Assembly: GCA_017642855.1 (NCBI GenBank)
Contig: JAEPOO010000005.1
Coordinates: forward strand, 1-64,000
Length of the DNA stretch: 64,000 nucleotides
Source: Pseudomonadales bacterium
GTDB taxonomy: Bacteria > Pseudomonadota > Gammaproteobacteria > Pseudomonadales > Azotimanducaceae
Reading direction: 5' to 3'
Numbering within the stretch: position 1 is the first letter of the stretch; each line of letters opens with the position of its first letter. This document shows, one piece after another, positions 61,097-64,000 of the stretch. A program made the translations under genes and the position numbers. The notes below the pieces were generated by a model, which saw only the letters and a list, made by a program, of their open reading frames with translations, was not told where the DNA came from and did not search any database.

Positions 61097-62293
61097 ATGA
61101 CATTGGTATACAAACCCGCGGCGCTCGTTGTCGCCTTCGCCATATTCGTCACGCTTTGGATCACGATGATCCCGATGAAGCAGTTGCCAGCCTATGCAGC
61201 CGTGAGCGATGTGCAAGGTGCTGATGCGCCCTTCTTTTCGGAGCACTGGATCAGCCATGGTGAAACCACCGAGGCACACAGCGCCAATATTGTAATCAAC
61301 CAGGGAAAACCTGTGGTCGTCTGGTATGGCGGCACTGAAGAGGGACACAAAGACGTCGCCATTTTTCTCTCTACCTTCGACGATGATGTCTGGTCGGAAC
61401 CTCGCGTGGTCACCAATCGAGCCATGGCCGAAGCGGGCCTGAACCGATACATCAGGAAGATCGGTAACCCAGCACTGCACGCCTGGCCCGACGGCAGTCT
61501 GGGACTGTTCTTTGTCACGGTTTCCTTTGGCGGCTGGGGTGCTGCGAACATCAGCTACATGGAATCGCCAGATCTGGGCGTCACCTGGAGCGGGCCTGAA
61601 AGATTGGTGACGTCTCCTTTTCTCAACATCAGCACCCTGGTGAGAGCTGACGGGTTGAATCTCAAAGGTGGTGACCTCAGCCTGCCGGTGTACCACGAAA
61701 TGGCAGGCAAGTTTGCGGAAACTCTGCATCTCACCCGCAGTCGCGTGGTCATGGACAAGGTTCGTATTTCCAGGGGCAAACATTCGCTGCAGCCAGCCAT
61801 TGCAAACACCGATGATCAACACGGATACGCGATGTTGAGGTATGCAGGCGATGGCCCACCCAAGCTGCTTGCTTCCAAGACTTTTGACGGGGGCCTTCAC
61901 TGGGAGGCGCCTCATCAGGAAGATTTACCCAATCCCGACGCGGCCGTCGCCCTTTTGAACCTTGGTGACAACGCTTTACTCATGGCATTGAATGATCTGG
62001 AAGATGGCCGCCACAAACTCAGCCTCGCGATTAATGTGGACATAGACAACGGCGGCGACTGGCGAATCATCAAAACTCTGGAAGAGGAAGCCCCCGAGCC
62101 CCCGGCAGGTCAGCGCCCTTATCAGTTCTCGTACCCTTCATTCGCCATGGATGACGAGGGCTTTATTCACCTTGTCTATACCTGGAACGTAGCGCGGATT
62201 CGCCACCTCAAATTTAACAGGGCTTGGACTGAGAGCCTTCAGCCGACTTTGGGTATAATGCCCGACTCTTCAACTGAACAGATACAGGAATAA
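61097..62293 (+). CDS. Sialidase/BNR-repeat-like protein, membrane-anchored
   Basis: 398 residues. One N-terminal hydrophobic helix (signal or anchor), then a beta-propeller domain with HSANIVINQGKPVVVWYGGTEEGHKDVAIF, SPDLGVTWSGPERL Asp box, KTFDGGLHWEAP Asp box and HKLSLAINVD, matching COG4692/BNR_2 sialidase-like proteins. True sialidase activity is uncertain; many homologues lie near polysaccharide genes. It ends 2 bases before the thiolase start. Confidence 0.83.
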   Translation: MTLVYKPAALVVAFAIFVTLWITMIPMKQLPAYAAVSDVQGADAPFFSEHWISHGETTEAHSANIVINQGKPVVVWYGGTEEGHKDVAIFLSTFDDDVWSEPRVVTNRAMAEAGLNRYIRKIGNPALHAWPDGSLGLFFVTVSFGGWGAANISYMESPDLGVTWSGPERLVTSPFLNISTLVRADGLNLKGGDLSLPVYHEMAGKFAETLHLTRSRVVMDKVRISRGKHSLQPAIANTDDQHGYAMLRYAGDGPPKLLASKTFDGGLHWEAPHQEDLPNPDAAVALLNLGDNALLMALNDLEDGRHKLSLAINVDIDNGGDWRIIKTLEEEAPEPPAGQRPYQFSYPSFAMDDEGFIHLVYTWNVARIRHLKFNRAWTESLQPTLGIMPDSSTEQIQE

Positions 62294-62295
62294 CC

Positions 62296-63474
62296 ATGTC
62301 AGAGACTGTCTATATCGCTGGCGGCGCGAGAACGCCTATGGGTGGTCTGCAAGGCTGTTTTGCGGATCTCACAGCTGTAAACCTTGGCGCTGCTGCCATT
62401 GAAGAAGCGATCAGTCGCGCCAATTTAAGCGGTGACGACGTACAGGAAGTCATCATGGGCTGCGTACTCCCCAATGGCCTGAGACAGGGTCCCGCGAGGC
62501 AGGCAGCGATGGACGCCGGTATTCCTGTTGAATCCGGCGCAACCACCATTAACAAACTGTGCGGCTCTGGCATGAAAGCCACGATGCTGGCACATGACCT
62601 GATCAAAGCCGGTACCAACGACATCATGGTATCTGGCGGTATGGAAAGCATGACCAACGCACCTTACATGTTGCCCAAAGCACGCGGCGGTATGCGCATG
62701 GGTCATGGTGAAGTTCAGGACTCCATGTTCACTGACGGGCTGGAAGACGCAAAAACAGGTCGACTGATGGGATCTTTTGCCCAGGAAATTGCTGATCGTT
62801 ACCAGCTGACTCGAGAAGACATGGATGCTTTTGCGATTGGCTCATTGACCAAAGCACAGAAAGCCATTGAAGATGGTTCCCTGAAAGCTGAAACCGTACC
62901 GGTCACTGTGAAGAGCAGGAAAGGTGAAGTCATCGTTGAAGACGATGAACAGCCAGGCAACGCCAATCTCGACAAAATTCCTACCCTGCGTCCCGCTTTC
63001 AAAGAGGACGGTACGGTCACCGCAGCAAACTCCAGCTCCATTTCTGACGGGGCGTCGGCCCTGGTCCTGGCGAGCGAGTCTGCAGTTGAAGAAAGAGGTC
63101 TGAAGCCGGTCGCGAAGATCGTCGGTCACACGACCAACTCACTGCATCCTTCTGAGTTCACCATTGCACCTATCGGCGCCATCGAGAAACTGCTCGAAAA
63201 AACCGGTTGGGATAAAGATGACGTTGACCTGTTCGAGATCAACGAAGCATTTGCCATGGTGACCATGCTGGCAACCCGGGAACTGGGTCTCGACCCCGAG
63301 AAAGTGAACATCCATGGTGGTGCCTGTGCTCAGGGTCACCCGGTAGGTTCAACGGGTTCGCGGATTATCGTCAGCTTGATGTATGCCCTGCAGAAGCTCG
63401 GCAAGAAGCGCGGTATTGCCGCACTGTGTATTGGCGGCGGCGAAGCAACGGCAGTTGCAATTGAGTTGGTGTAG
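62296..63474 (+). CDS. Acetyl-CoA C-acyltransferase (thiolase)
   Basis: 392 residues. Acyl-accepting Cys89 in NKLCGSGMKA, catalytic NEAFA, GGACAQGHPVGSTGSR with His, and CIGGGEATA with the base Cys. N-terminal IAGGARTPMGGLQG is normal. Condenses or cleaves beta-ketoacyl-CoA. Follows the sialidase-like gene at 2 bases. Confidence 0.95.
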   Translation: MSETVYIAGGARTPMGGLQGCFADLTAVNLGAAAIEEAISRANLSGDDVQEVIMGCVLPNGLRQGPARQAAMDAGIPVESGATTINKLCGSGMKATMLAHDLIKAGTNDIMVSGGMESMTNAPYMLPKARGGMRMGHGEVQDSMFTDGLEDAKTGRLMGSFAQEIADRYQLTREDMDAFAIGSLTKAQKAIEDGSLKAETVPVTVKSRKGEVIVEDDEQPGNANLDKIPTLRPAFKEDGTVTAANSSSISDGASALVLASESAVEERGLKPVAKIVGHTTNSLHPSEFTIAPIGAIEKLLEKTGWDKDDVDLFEINEAFAMVTMLATRELGLDPEKVNIHGGACAQGHPVGSTGSRIIVSLMYALQKLGKKRGIAALCIGGGEATAVAIELV

Positions 63475-63535
63475 CCAGACTCAACCACGTACAATAACTT
63501 TACTTTCAACCAGTTAGCACTCAGGAGCTGATGTT

Positions 63536-64000
63536 TTGTCACGCCTGCCGGTCATTGTTGGTTTTGGCGGCGTCAATCCCGCCGGCCGCAGTTCTCTACA
63601 TCACGGTTACCGGCGAATGGTGATCGACAAGCTGGGCACGGAGGCACAGGACAAAACCTTCGCATCCCTGGCTGCCTTGATGAATCGTGACGGCTCTACC
63701 TCAGCAGAGGATCGGCAGTTCATCCTGGACCACACCCTGATTCGTCGTCTGGAAACCAACCTCTTCGACGCTAACAACATCCCGCTGCACAAACGCGCCA
63801 CCATTAAGAGCACGAGCGCTGAGGCGATCACCTTTTCCCTTAAGCGAAATCACGTTCCGGACAATCCCCCGGAAAATTGGGCACTGAAAGAAAATGAAGA
63901 TGGCACCGTGGACGTCACGGTACCGGGTGATCTCGATATTCTGTTTAACGACACACGATCTTCCCGCGTGCTAGCAGCCGGACAGTTACCCACAGGTTTC
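63536..64000 (+). CDS. fabY: FabY-type beta-ketoacyl-ACP synthase (C-terminus outside window)
   Basis: First 155 codons, open at the right edge. The N-terminus SRLPVIVGFGGVNPAGRSSLHHGYRRMVID and HTLIRRLETNLFD match Pseudomonas FabY, which initiates fatty-acid synthesis from acetyl-CoA and malonyl-ACP. TTG start at 63536 with AGGAG 8 bases upstream. The catalytic Cys and His lie beyond the edge. Confidence 0.85.
   Translation, partial: MSRLPVIVGFGGVNPAGRSSLHHGYRRMVIDKLGTEAQDKTFASLAALMNRDGSTSAEDRQFILDHTLIRRLETNLFDANNIPLHKRATIKSTSAEAITFSLKRNHVPDNPPENWALKENEDGTVDVTVPGDLDILFNDTRSSRVLAAGQLPTGF

Overview
This window looks like a chromosome segment of a free-living, probably marine gammaproteobacterium. 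It carries lptF divergent from pepA, then holC and valS; slyX; a PilU-type pilus motor; a FabY-type ketoacyl synthase; class I fumarase; and TonB, RDD, NfeD/slipin and DUF3293 proteins. I see no phage, IS element, CRISPR array, rRNA or tRNA. Intergenic gaps are short, stop/start overlaps are frequent, and TTG or GTG starts are common.

Layout. (1) 1-8036 (-): the first ~2,680 residues of a giant lipoprotein with thrombospondin-type-3-like Ca-binding repeats, a duplicated ~270-residue module and Calx-beta domains; its end lies outside the window. It is divergent from a membrane histidine kinase/LuxR-type response regulator pair (8323-11191), with two copies of the same palindrome between them. 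(2) 11.2-17.2 kb: assorted small genes (a possibly broken secreted protein, a beta-lactamase-fold hydrolase, a 2TM protein, an SDR, HIT protein, methyltransferase). (3) 17.2-19.9 kb: a ZnuD-like zinc receptor with His-rich loops, preceded by a small secreted His/Cys protein. (4) 20.1-21.9 kb: an agmatinase-family gene with a terminator hairpin just before its start codon, an untracked 36-residue membrane peptide and a PPOX protein. (5) 22.0-29.4 kb: an oxidative catabolic operon (Rieske oxygenase, P450, SDR, luciferase-like oxidoreductase, Zn-alcohol dehydrogenase) followed by SnoaL-like and DUF3293 genes. (6) 29.7-39.7 kb: outer-membrane DUF3187 protein, SDR, hydroxypyruvate isomerase-like protein, nfeD-slipin, MarR/TfdA pair, plsC-HpaI aldolase, desaturase-thioesterase, RDD. 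(7) 39.7-46.3 kb: lptF without lptG, pepA-holC-valS, cold-shock gene. (8) 46.3-50.5 kb: hisH-hisF-slyX-quinone reductase, divergent from a single gene that joins a GntR/YtrA-type DNA-binding domain to a complete PurM-like AIR synthase. (9) 50.5-64 kb: pilU, LysR/TSUP pair, a 1631-residue single-chain biotin-dependent carboxylase with a PsrA-like operator in its promoter, fumarase, MaoC hydratase, sialidase-like protein, thiolase and fabY (cut at the right edge).

How the parts fit: the right-hand end is centred on acyl-CoA and fatty-acid metabolism, and the operator before the carboxylase suggests control by fatty acids. HisH-HisF release AICAR, a purine intermediate, so the divergent GntR-PurM fusion with a palindrome over its promoter is a plausible purine/histidine trigger enzyme. 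This is the strongest candidate for something undescribed. All functional assignments come from reading motifs and remembered family resemblance; no database search was possible.
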